Positions 7,029 through 13,985 of a stretch of DNA of 14,293 nt are shown here, one piece after another. Origin of the DNA: Planctomycetia bacterium. GTDB taxonomy: Bacteria > Planctomycetota > Phycisphaerae > Phycisphaerales > SM1A02. The notes below the pieces were generated by a model. The model was not told the DNA's origin, ran no database searches, and worked only from the letters and a program-made list of their open reading frames with translations. The DNA lies in NCBI GenBank assembly GCA_009936695.1, contig JAACEA010000128.1, positions 1 through 14,293 on the forward strand, given 5' to 3'. Positions within the stretch are counted from its first letter, which is position 1, and every line of letters begins with the position of its first letter. The translations under genes were made by a program, and so were the position numbers.

Positions 7029-7777
7029 CGGCCGGGGGTCCTCGCCGCACGGCGACTGCGGCGCCACTCCCGGAGCATCGCGGACAATGCCTCGAACCCG
7101 TCCCGGATGCCGATCTTTTTTCCTTCGGCGAAACTTCTCGGATCGTACGAGACCCCGACCTCCGCGACCGAAGCGTCATGTCTCGCCAACGCGGCGGCGA
7201 GCTGCGGTTCGACCCCGAAGTGGTCTTCGTCGAGATCCGGGAGGATCCTGCGGAGCATCGGCACCCGCATGACCTTGTAACAGCACTCCATGTCGTGAAT
7301 CTTGAGTCCGGTGAACAGGTTCGACGTCAAGGTCAGGAGTCCGTTGGCGAATCGGTGGGCCCGTCGGACCACGTTCGGCTGGACTTCGAGCCATCGGTTT
7401 CCGACCACGGCATCGGTGGCGGGGTGCAGGCCGAAGGTCTGCACGAAACGGACCAGATCGGCGGGGTCGTACTCGAGGTCCGCGTCCTGAATCCCGACGA
7501 GGTCCTCGTCGGCGGCGGCGTCGAGGATGTGCTTGAAACCGGTGCGGACCGCGGCGCCCTTGCCTCGGTTCGCGGCGTGGGCCAAGAGTATCACGTCGCC
7601 GTGGCGATCCTGAAGCGAGGCCGCCACGGCTCGAGCGGTCTCGGCCGAGCCGTCGTCGACGAGAATCATGCGTGCGGACCAGTCCTCGGGCCAGTCCACC
7701 CGCTCGACCTTGGAGACGACCTCTTCGAGGGTCGCCTCCTCGTCGAGGAATGGAATGACCAGATGAAGGACCGGCAT
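7025..7777 (-). CDS. Family 2 glycosyltransferase, dolichyl/polyprenyl-phosphate mannosyltransferase-like
   Basis: A 250-residue GT-A fold enzyme, without membrane segments, that should transfer a sugar from a nucleotide donor to a polyprenyl phosphate or other lipid at the inner face of the membrane. Motifs in order: LVIPFLDEEATL (6-17), VDDGS (40-44), NRGKGAA (70-76), the metal-binding QDADLEYDP (97-105, DxD-type D98/D100), GNRWL (126-130), HDMECCYKVM (161-170), HFGVEPQL (186-193) and YDPRSFAEGKKIGIRDG (211-227). These match the DPM1-like branch. The C-terminus is short and Arg-rich and lacks the transmembrane pair found in GtrB-type enzymes; the coupled membrane protein downstream could supply that function. 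The gene lies 56 bases after floA on the same strand and could be read through from it. Donor and acceptor are not predictable. Confidence 0.88.
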   Translation of the reverse strand: MPVLHLVIPFLDEEATLEEVVSKVERVDWPEDWSARMILVDDGSAETARAVAASLQDRHGDVILLAHAANRGKGAAVRTGFKHILDAAADEDLVGIQDADLEYDPADLVRFVQTFGLHPATDAVVGNRWLEVQPNVVRRAHRFANGLLTLTSNLFTGLKIHDMECCYKVMRVPMLRRILPDLDEDHFGVEPQLAAALARHDASVAEVGVSYDPRSFAEGKKIGIRDGFEALSAMLREWRRSRRAARTPGR

Positions 7778-7833
7778 GGACGCACCCTTCGCGACGTCAG
7801 GTGTTCATACGTTCAGGCCACCGTCGCCGGTGA

Positions 7834-8832
7834 TCAGCCTTCCGTGCTCTCATCACCTTCCGCGACCGTGTTTCGCATCGCGGTGTCGGCCACCACGTTC
7901 TGCATTCGGTAGTGATCCATGATGCCGAGATTCCCGTCGCGGAAGGCCTGGGCCATCGCCTTGGGGACCTCGGCTTCAGCCAGAATCACCAGCGCGCGGT
8001 TCTTGGCCGCTTCAGCGGTGTGTTCGGCTTCCTGTGCGATCGCGAGTGCGCGTCGCTGCTCCGCTTCGGCCTGATACCGCTTGGTGTCGGCCTCGGCCTG
8101 GTCGGTCTGGAGCTGGGCGCCGATGTTGGTGCCCACGTCGACGTCCGCGATGTCGATGGAGAGGATCTCGAACGCGGTTCCGGAGTCGAGGCCCTTCGAG
8201 AGCACCGTCTTCGAGATCTGGTCGGGATTCTCAAGCACCCGCTTGTGGCTCTCGGCGGAACCGATGGTCGAGATGATGCCTTCGCCGACTCGTGCGACGA
8301 TCGTCTCCTCGGTCGCACCGCCGACCAACTGGGCGATGTTCGTTCTCACCGTGACTCTGGCTCGCGCCCGCAACTGGATGCCGTCGCCCGCGACCGCGTC
8401 GATCGTGGGGCGGGTTCCCTGGGCGCTGGGGCAGTCGATCACCTTGGGGTCGACCGAAGTCCGAACCGCTTCCAGGATGTCGCGGCCGGCGAGGTCGATC
8501 GCCGTGGCGCGGTCCCAGGGAAGATCGATCTTGGCCTTGTCCGCGGCGATCATCGCTCGGACGACGCGATCGACGGTTCCACCAGCGAGGTAGTGCGCCT
8601 CGAGTTGAGCGGCGGAAAGTTCCAGTCCGGCCTTCTTCGCGGTGATGCGATTGCCGACCACCACGCCGGGCGAGACCTTTCGAAGTCGCATCATGAAGAG
8701 ATCGAGCAGTCCGACGGGCGCGCCCGAGACGATCGACTGGATCCAAAGGCCCGCGAAGCGGCCGAAGATCGCAAGAATCACGAGCGCGAAGAGGCCGGCG
8801 ACGGCCAGCGCGACGATTTCCCAATTTGCCAT
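7834..8832 (-). CDS. floA: Flotillin-like protein FloA
   Basis: A 332-residue protein with an N-terminal membrane-inserted hairpin (about 5-30), the family-specific [20 protein letters not shown] segment (42-61), a PHB/SPFH-type region up to about residue 240 and an Ala/Glu-rich coiled-coil region near 240-300 ([20 protein letters not shown]). Length and sequence fit FloA (former UPF0365, about 330 residues). FloA marks functional membrane microdomains, scaffolding envelope proteins and affecting membrane fluidity. AGAGGA sits five bases before the ATG. It follows two NfeD genes on the same strand; NfeD-flotillin pairing is well known and the OB-fold of NfeD is thought to contact the flotillin. 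The gap to the upstream NfeD gene is 54 bases, so one operon is likely. Confidence 0.95.
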   Translation of the reverse strand: MANWEIVALAVAGLFALVILAIFGRFAGLWIQSIVSGAPVGLLDLFMMRLRKVSPGVVVGNRITAKKAGLELSAAQLEAHYLAGGTVDRVVRAMIAADKAKIDLPWDRATAIDLAGRDILEAVRTSVDPKVIDCPSAQGTRPTIDAVAGDGIQLRARARVTVRTNIAQLVGGATEETIVARVGEGIISTIGSAESHKRVLENPDQISKTVLSKGLDSGTAFEILSIDIADVDVGTNIGAQLQTDQAEADTKRYQAEAEQRRALAIAQEAEHTAEAAKNRALVILAEAEVPKAMAQAFRDGNLGIMDHYRMQNVVADTAMRNTVAEGDESTEG

Positions 8833-8886
8833 TCAAAGTCCTCTCTAAGGTTCGCACAGTCTACCCGGTTCAGGGCCCGCGTCCGC

Positions 8887-9492
8887 TCATCCGGCGGTCG
8901 GGCCCTTCGGACGGACCTTGATCTGATTGTCGATGATCTCGACGATCTCGACCTCGGTGCCCTGATCGATGATGCCGGATTCCGCTAGGGCGTCCATCCG
9001 GCGATCGCCGATGCGGATCACCCCGACCGGTCGCAAGGGCGTCGCGGTGACCGCAGTGGTGCCGACCAGCGCGACGGCGGCTTCGCGGTCGGCTTCCCGG
9101 TGCTTCGCGAGTTCGTCCGCCACCTGCTCTTCATCGAGGCCTCGGGTCGCGACCGTCTCGGTCCCACCGAGGATGAGTCTTCGCCCGATGGGACTTCCGG
9201 ACCAGAGTTTCACGCCGTAGACGAGGATGAAGGGGCTTGCGACGATGTAGGTGACGATGGCAAAGACACCGGCACTGGTGGAGTGGTAGAAGAAGCTGAT
9301 GATCGACGCGATGACGACGGCGCCGCAGAGGATGCCGAGCATCCCCGCGGTCGGAATGAACAACTCGATCGCGAAGATCGCGAGCGCGAGAATGCCGAGG
9401 CCGATCCCGATGACCAGCCAGGAGCCGTCTGGCGGCAGGTCGGCCGGGGCCTGGGCGAGGGTCGTGAGTCCGGTCGCGAGAGTCTCGGTCAT
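8887..9492 (-). CDS. Short NfeD family protein (membrane segments plus OB-fold, no protease)
   Basis: The protein has 201 residues. After a short N-terminus come several hydrophobic segments between about 25 and 97 (WLVIGIGLGILALAIFAIEL; GMLGILCGAVVIASIISFFY; VFAIVTYIVASPFILVYGV). A charged linker follows (about 115-138), then a C-terminal OB-fold of NfeD type at about 140-197 with VGTTAVTATPLRPVGVIRIG and the IDQGTEVEIVEI strand. The serine-protease part is absent. Its ATG overlaps the stop of the NfeD1-type protease gene by four bases and floA follows, so it is probably the NfeD partner that joins flotillin assemblies in the membrane. The presence of both a protease-bearing and a protease-free NfeD beside floA suggests division of labour. 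Confidence 0.88.
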   Translation of the reverse strand: MTETLATGLTTLAQAPADLPPDGSWLVIGIGLGILALAIFAIELFIPTAGMLGILCGAVVIASIISFFYHSTSAGVFAIVTYIVASPFILVYGVKLWSGSPIGRRLILGGTETVATRGLDEEQVADELAKHREADREAAVALVGTTAVTATPLRPVGVIRIGDRRMDALAESGIIDQGTEVEIVEIIDNQIKVRPKGPTAG

Positions 9493-11237
9493 GGTTCGCT
9501 GCGCTCCACCTTGACGCCGAAGTCGTCCGACGACACGACCCGCACCCGCGTGCCGCGGTCGATGTAGGCCCCGACGCTCTGGGCGTCGATCAGGCGATCA
9601 CCGAAGCGGACTCTGCCCGAGGTGCGGAGGGGTGAGACGACGACGCCTTCGGACCCCTTCGGGATGATGGTACCGATCGTGGGCATGGGCGCCGGTGCGG
9701 GGCGGCCGGTCGAGTCGTCGATTCCCACTCCGACCGCATCCGCGAGAACGATCCGGCTGGCGAAGGAGAGTCGCGGGATGTTGCGGAGGAGCAGCCAGAT
9801 CCCGACGCCGCCACCGATGAAGCCGATGGTCGTCGCGAGCAGGCCGTGCACCAGGCCGTCACGCACGCCGTCGTCGAACGGACGGCCTCCGACGAAGGTG
9901 CCCACCAGGCCGACGAAGATGCAGATCCCACCCGCGACGCCGGCGACGCCGAATCCGGGCAGCAGGAACAACTCGAACGCCGCGAGCATCAGGCCGATCA
10001 GGACCACTGCGACCGTCCACCATTCCGCCATTCCGGCCAGGAGGGGGGCACCGAGCAGCAGCGCCAACGCGGCGATGGAGACGAGGCCGAACGCGCCGTA
10101 TCCGGGGGCGGCGGTCTCGATGAAGAAACCGATCAGCAAGACCGCGATGAGGACGGCGCGGACCGGCCAGAGGGTCAGGAATCGAACGAGGCCTTCCGAC
10201 CAGGTGGTGTCGTACCGGGTGGCGGAAGTCGCGCCGAAGAACGCGAGGAGCTCGCGATCATCGGCGATTTGCGCACTGGTGAATCCATACGCGGCGGCTT
10301 CGTCGGCCCGCAGGACGAGGAGTTCATCGCGGGTGACGACCTGGCCGAGCGAGACCCAGTCCTCGGCGTCCTCCGGGCCGAGCGTGGGTCGTCTTGACGG
10401 AAGGTCCTGCAGGAACTCGATCGTCGCGTCCCGTTCGCTCGCGGTGGGGACCGGTTCATCCGGATCGGCGGTTCCGAGAAGGCCGGTCAGCGGATCCCTC
10501 GACGGCACGGACGGCAACCGGGCGAGGCCGGTCGAGGTGGGGGGCTCTCCGAAGATCCGCTCGTACTCCGGCGCGTCGACGAAGAGTCGATCGCCGGTTC
10601 GCTTGTTGCGGATGAGCCAGAGTTCCACGTCGACCGCGACGAAGGACTGGACCAGCTTCTCATCCCAGCCCTGTCGACGTGCGTCGTACACCACTTCCGA
10701 GAGGAGCGGCGCTTCGATCTTGGCTCGCTCGGCGGCGGGGAGCTGTCGGAGCCCGACCACCGGCAGGCCCTGGATCGGGGCGGCGTCCCCGAAGACGCCG
10801 GAGGGTGTGGTGATGATCTCGCGGGTCGAGAGCGCGATGATCGTTCCGGCGCTGAAGGCCTTCGGCCGGATCCATGCGACGGTGTTCGCCGGGGCCCGAG
10901 TTCGAATCAGTTCGAGGATGTCGTAGGTCGCGAGCAGGTCGCCTCCCGGCGTGTCCAGTTCGAGGACCACGGCGTCGCACCCGTCGGCCTTCGCTTCCGC
11001 GAGTCTTCGCTCGAGGGAGCGGGTCGTCACGCCGTCGATGGGACCGTGGATCGGAAGGATCGCGACCGAATCGGCCTTTCGGCCGGCGGGGATCGCGATG
11101 GGCGTGGTCGGTGAGGACTGGACTTCGTCCGGCGAGGCTTCGGCGAGGAGACCGAGCAGGAGAAACACCGAAGCGAGGAAGACGAAGGCCCGAGCGGGAA
11201 CGAGAGCATGGAGTTGGGAAGGGCGCATCGGGTTCAT
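9489..11237 (-). CDS. NfeD1-type membrane protein with ClpP-class serine protease domain
   Basis: The protein has 582 residues. Signal or membrane anchor at about 12-33; ClpP/SppA-like protease at about 57-205 with the substrate-binding ELDTPGGDLLATYDILEL (93-110), the nucleophile S129 in KAFSAGTIIAL and the probable general base K173, 44 residues later, much as in the archaeal homologue PH1510 (S97/K138). An insert of about 145 residues (205-350) follows, then four to five membrane segments (about 355-485) and a C-terminal OB-fold (about 525-580, GVVVSPLRTSGRVRFGDRLI). The archaeal enzyme cleaves a hydrophobic stomatin C-terminus; here the natural partner would be FloA or a paralogue. ATG-11237 has little ribosome-site sequence and sits eight bases below a TATGAT; an in-frame ATG at 11228 is the alternative start. 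Catalytic residues look intact. Confidence 0.9.
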   Translation of the reverse strand: MNPMRPSQLHALVPARAFVFLASVFLLLGLLAEASPDEVQSSPTTPIAIPAGRKADSVAILPIHGPIDGVTTRSLERRLAEAKADGCDAVVLELDTPGGDLLATYDILELIRTRAPANTVAWIRPKAFSAGTIIALSTREIITTPSGVFGDAAPIQGLPVVGLRQLPAAERAKIEAPLLSEVVYDARRQGWDEKLVQSFVAVDVELWLIRNKRTGDRLFVDAPEYERIFGEPPTSTGLARLPSVPSRDPLTGLLGTADPDEPVPTASERDATIEFLQDLPSRRPTLGPEDAEDWVSLGQVVTRDELLVLRADEAAAYGFTSAQIADDRELLAFFGATSATRYDTTWSEGLVRFLTLWPVRAVLIAVLLIGFFIETAAPGYGAFGLVSIAALALLLGAPLLAGMAEWWTVAVVLIGLMLAAFELFLLPGFGVAGVAGGICIFVGLVGTFVGGRPFDDGVRDGLVHGLLATTIGFIGGGVGIWLLLRNIPRLSFASRIVLADAVGVGIDDSTGRPAPAPMPTIGTIIPKGSEGVVVSPLRTSGRVRFGDRLIDAQSVGAYIDRGTRVRVVSSDDFGVKVERSEP

Positions 11238-11245
11238 CGCTTCGC

Positions 11246-11251
11246 ATCATA
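11246..11251 (-). promoter_or_regulatory. Candidate -10 element for the NfeD/FloA operon
   Basis: TATGAT on the minus strand, 5 of 6 to consensus, ends eight bases before the ATG at 11237. No credible -35 is seen 16-18 bases above it. If used, transcription would start at or within a base or two of the start codon, giving a leaderless or nearly leaderless message, or a leader of about ten bases for the ATG at 11228. Confidence 0.35.
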
Positions 11252-11319
11252 GGACCCCGGATTCGCCGCCGTACGGTGGACGAGCGGCAGCGAGCGGCGA
11301 CCCGCGCGTCATTCAAGGA

Positions 11320-11353
11320 GAAGCCGCCCGTGGAATGATCCACGGGCGGCTTC
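11320..11353 (-). terminator. Strong hairpin ending the prepilin gene pair
   Basis: A perfect 15-base-pair GC-rich stem (11320-11334 with 11339-11353) closed by a four-base loop lies 37 bases past the stop codon of the second prepilin gene and before the NfeD gene. The T-run after it on the minus strand is weak (TCCTTGAAT), so it may act as an intrinsic terminator of low T content or as a 3' stability hairpin. It separates the pilin and NfeD/FloA transcription units. Confidence 0.75.
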
Positions 11354-11390
11354 GGATTCGGAGACCGGACGAGTCCGGTCGGGGCTGGAA

Positions 11391-12257
11391 TCAGTCCCAG
11401 CTCATCGCGGCTTCCCAGTTGAACGTCTCGCAGTCGCCACCGGTCGCGGAACCGGTGTCGGTGATGCAGAGGAAGACGTCGCCGCCTTCACCGTCCTGGT
11501 CGACGTCTTCGGCGAAGAGAGTGTCTTCGACGACGACTCCGTTGTCGTTGATCTGGGCGAGCGTGGTCGGCGCGAAGGTCCGCGTCAGTTCGACGTGGTT
11601 GTCGTTGTAGCAGACGTTTCCGACCCACTCCTTGCGGGTGCCGTGGATCTGCAGCGTCTTCGAGCCGAGGTACGTGTCCTCGTCGTAGCTCGAGTTCTCG
11701 ACGCCGCGGTTGCCGAGAACGGCGAACTTGGAGTCGAGCGACTTGCGCCACTGACGGGCCTTGCGATCACCGTAGAGAAGGCAGGTTCCGTAGCTCGTGT
11801 TGCAGGTCTGCTGAAGGTCGGCCTTGAACCGCGAGAAGTTGTTGGTGTCCCAGAACTTGTCGAGGGGCGGGCTGTACGACTCGAGGTCGTAGGTCGAGGC
11901 GATGGCGACGTTCGCCGATGCCTCGCTGGGGCTGACCAGGATCTGCGGCGTGGCGTACTCCGCGGAAATGGTCGCGGCGAAGAGGTTGGCGTGACTGTTC
12001 ACGCTCTGATCCTCGGGGCCCTTGCCGGGCGTGTTGCCGCAGCGGTTGACCAGGCCAGGGGTGGGGAAGATGTCGTTGTAGTCGGTCGACATGATCAGCC
12101 AGCCCTTGTGGGTCTGGTTCAACTGCGTCGCATCCTTCACCTGGCGGGCCGAGGCGCGAGCCTTGGCGAGCGCCGGCAGCAGGAGGCCGAGCAGGAGGGC
12201 GATGATCGCCATCACGACGAGCAGCTCGATGAGCGTGAAGCCGTTTCGCTTTCGCAT
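11391..12257 (-). CDS. Prepilin-type (type II secretion/pseudopilin-like) protein, second of a tandem pair
   Basis: The protein has 288 residues. It starts with a class III prepilin signal, MRKRNG cleaved before F7, with glutamate at +5 (E11) and a hydrophobic helix to about residue 30. The exported part shares with its neighbour PxPG..NR (65-72), VSPSEA (108-113), LLYGDRK (160-166) and [11 protein letters not shown] (213-223), a motif typical of this planctomycete family. Near the C-terminus an acidic loop D251-x-D253-x-D255-G resembles a calcium-binding DxDxDG site, and C264 and C276 may form a disulfide. The start is set by TTGGAG nine bases upstream (12267-12270); the longer open frame upstream is not used. 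Members of this large family may assemble into surface or secretion filaments, but this one's role is unknown. Confidence 0.85.
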   Translation of the reverse strand: MRKRNGFTLIELLVVMAIIALLLGLLLPALAKARASARQVKDATQLNQTHKGWLIMSTDYNDIFPTPGLVNRCGNTPGKGPEDQSVNSHANLFAATISAEYATPQILVSPSEASANVAIASTYDLESYSPPLDKFWDTNNFSRFKADLQQTCNTSYGTCLLYGDRKARQWRKSLDSKFAVLGNRGVENSSYDEDTYLGSKTLQIHGTRKEWVGNVCYNDNHVELTRTFAPTTLAQINDNGVVVEDTLFAEDVDQDGEGGDVFLCITDTGSATGGDCETFNWEAAMSWD

Positions 12258-12324
12258 GACTATGAACTCCAATGTTCTGAATTGAGCGGGATTCGATCCC
12301 GTCCGAAGTAATCGTGAAGAAGGA
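12258..12324 (-). promoter_or_regulatory. Spacer between the two prepilin genes with the second ribosome site
   Basis: These 67 bases carry the TTGGAG ribosome site of the downstream gene (GGAG at 12267-12270). I see no terminator or clear promoter here, so the two genes are probably co-transcribed. Confidence 0.5.
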
Positions 12325-13305
12325 TCAGTTGGCACGCTTCGCGTCGTAGATCGCGGTGCACTTGGGCTCGCCCGGTGCGCCTTCGACGACGATCTCGTTC
12401 ATCGCGAGCCAGGTATCACCGGCTTCCCAGGTGTTGCAGTCCTCGAATTCGGCCGCGAAGATGTTGTCCTTCGCGAGTTCGCGGTCACCACATTCGTAAG
12501 CGACGTTGCTCGGGAAGAAGTTCTTGCTGTACTCCACATGGTTGTCGTTGTAGACGACGTTGCCCTGCCACTCGGTGTCGGGGCCCATGAAGAGGAGCGT
12601 CCAGCTCTTTCGGTACTCGTCGGTCGAGGTGTCACCGTTCTTGGTGCCACGAGTCGAGAAGACGGGCTTCGAACTGTTCTGGTTGTTGCGCCAGGTGTTG
12701 GTCTTCCGGTCACCACAAAGCATGAGGTGGGCGAAGGAGCAGTGCGCCCGGCCGTAGGGGGCGGCACGGTTGATCTTCGACAGGAAGATCTGGTTCGCGG
12801 CGCCCTGGGGGCTGGTTCCGGGAGAGACGGTCACCGGGTCAGGCGTGTCGCCCATCCAGTAGATGTCGGTCGCGGGGTCGATGACCGCGTAGTCGTAGCT
12901 GATCGAGTCGTCCGCGGCGTTGTCGCCGTACTTCGCCACGACGGGGTTGGCTTCCACCGGGCTGACGACGATGTCGTCGTTGAAGTAGCCCTGGCCGATC
13001 ATGCCGGAGTAGAGATGGCCGGTCGAGTTCTTCTTCCAGTTCTCGGGACCGAAGCCGGGCTGTCGGCCGATCCGGGGATCGGTGAAGCGGTTGATCCGGC
13101 CCGGGGAGGGCAGGTAGCCGTTGGGGTCGTCGTTGGACCAGATGAGACAGGCCTTGTGGATCTGGGCCTGCTGATTGGAGTCCTTCACGACTCGCGCGGC
13201 CTGCTGGGCACGGGAGAGTGCGGGGAGAAGAAGTCCGATGAGCAGCGCGATGATCGCGATGACCACCAGCAACTCGACGAGGGTGAAACCGTTGCGCTTT
13301 CGCAT
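12325..13305 (-). CDS. Prepilin-type (type II secretion/pseudopilin-like) protein, first of a tandem pair
   Basis: The protein has 326 residues. The prepilin leader MRKRNG is processed before F7 with E11 at +5, followed by the hydrophobic helix (about 7-30) that packs in the membrane or filament core. The exported domain has LPSPGRINR (65-73), VVSPVEA (113-119), LMLCGDRK (194-201) and [11 protein letters not shown] (248-258), all echoed in the downstream paralogue. Cysteines at 53, 189, 197, 272, 290 and 316 could give disulfides. The ATG at 13305 is chosen over an in-frame TTG at 13320 because TTGGAG nine bases above the ATG is the ribosome site, in the same arrangement as in the second gene. 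The pair is diverged at synonymous sites, so the duplication is old. No prepilin peptidase or assembly ATPase is nearby. Confidence 0.87.
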   Translation of the reverse strand: MRKRNGFTLVELLVVIAIIALLIGLLLPALSRAQQAARVVKDSNQQAQIHKACLIWSNDDPNGYLPSPGRINRFTDPRIGRQPGFGPENWKKNSTGHLYSGMIGQGYFNDDIVVSPVEANPVVAKYGDNAADDSISYDYAVIDPATDIYWMGDTPDPVTVSPGTSPQGAANQIFLSKINRAAPYGRAHCSFAHLMLCGDRKTNTWRNNQNSSKPVFSTRGTKNGDTSTDEYRKSWTLLFMGPDTEWQGNVVYNDNHVEYSKNFFPSNVAYECGDRELAKDNIFAAEFEDCNTWEAGDTWLAMNEIVVEGAPGEPKCTAIYDAKRAN

Positions 13306-13583
13306 GTGTGGGGTCTCCAAGAAGCAAGGAGCCTGAAAAGGAATTCGGCGATCGGATGAACGCCGCGATGAACACGATGAATCGGATCTTCCCTCTGGAG
13401 CCGCCGCTACGAGGAAGGCGCCAGAGTTCCGCCGACCTGGACCGGCCGGAGGGATGGAAGGCCCGAAGAAGAGCCTCTACGAAAGTGCGGTGGGTGAAAC
13501 CCTCGTGATTCGAATCCGCAACGAGTGCGAAGTCCGATTCCCGCGATCACCATCATCATCCGGACTTGGAACACGAAGGACGT

Positions 13584-13610
13584 GAATCAACTTGATTCGC
13601 GATGTCGCGA
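13584..13610. repeat. Two abutting perfect palindromes
   Basis: GAATCAA-C-TTGATTC (13584-13598) and TCGCGA-TG-TCGCGA (13597-13610) share two bases and form a back-to-back palindrome pair about 290 bases above the first prepilin gene. Possible binding sites or, in RNA, two small hairpins within the leader. Confidence 0.4.
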
Positions 13611-13856
13611 TCCGGGGTGGATGTCTGGTGATCCAGCCGCTGGCGAGCCCGACCGAGGAAGCCCGAACCCTGCCTCCATGCCCGTTTCCGGCCCGGGAGG
13701 GGGGATGGGGAGGAGGAGGCGGTTACGAGACAGCCGCGACCTTTTCGGAGGTCGCTCGGTCGGTATGTCTCGGGCGGCGGCGGATGATTGCCGAAGTGAC
13801 TCGGCGAATGAGGGCAGGTGAGCATGTTGACCGGCGATGAATGATGGTGCCGGCGA

Positions 13857-13873
13857 TCCGGAAATCTTCCGGA
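13857..13873. repeat. Perfect 7-3-7 inverted repeat
   Basis: TCCGGAA (13857-13863), three bases, TTCCGGA (13867-13873). On the minus strand it lies some 60-75 bases below the predicted pilin transcription start; on the plus strand its right arm overlaps the GGAGG ribosome site of the small ORF at 13884. Confidence 0.45.
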
Positions 13874-13883
13874 GGCTCGAAAT

Positions 13884-13985
13884 ATGAAGGACCTGCCGCG
13901 GCCCGTATCGAAGGTGCTTGGAATCCAAGCGCCACAAGGATATTCCGTCCGCCGGACCTGTCAAGTTCCTCGAAATGGGGATTGA
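13884..13985 (+). CDS. Possible 33-residue small protein
   Basis: ATG-13884 has GGAGG (13871-13875) at an ideal eight-base spacing, and the frame encodes 33 residues beginning MKDLPRPVSKVLGIQ and ending in TGA-13985. There is no signal peptide, membrane segment or recognised motif. The frame runs antisense across a strong minus-strand promoter, no plus-strand promoter is clear, and codon use is not like the neighbouring genes, so a chance ORF is quite possible. Confidence 0.2.
   Translation: MKDLPRPVSKVLGIQAPQGYSVRRTCQVPRNGD
13937..13964 (-). promoter_or_regulatory. Near-consensus sigma-70-type promoter, probably for the prepilin genes
   Basis: On the minus strand TTGACA (13959-13964, perfect) is followed after 16 bases by TATCCT (13937-13942, 4 of 6). 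Expected start of transcription is near 13930. The next convincing gene on that strand is the first prepilin gene at 13305, so the leader would be about 625 bases unless a small RNA or small protein gene lies between. Confidence 0.6.

Noticed and set aside
13306..13320. An in-frame TTG start five codons ahead of the first prepilin ATG
   Set aside because: The extra codons contain the TTGGAG ribosome site itself, and the mature leader MRKRNG matches the paralogue exactly from the ATG.
13504..13520. GATTCGAATCC, resembling a tRNA T-loop
   Set aside because: The flanking bases do not form the five-pair T stem on either strand and no acceptor or anticodon arms fit.
13587..13964. Other medium-length frames of about 89-125 codons in the region upstream of the pilin genes
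   Set aside because: They are rich in Pro, Ser and Arg, lack ribosome sites and overlap one another on both strands.
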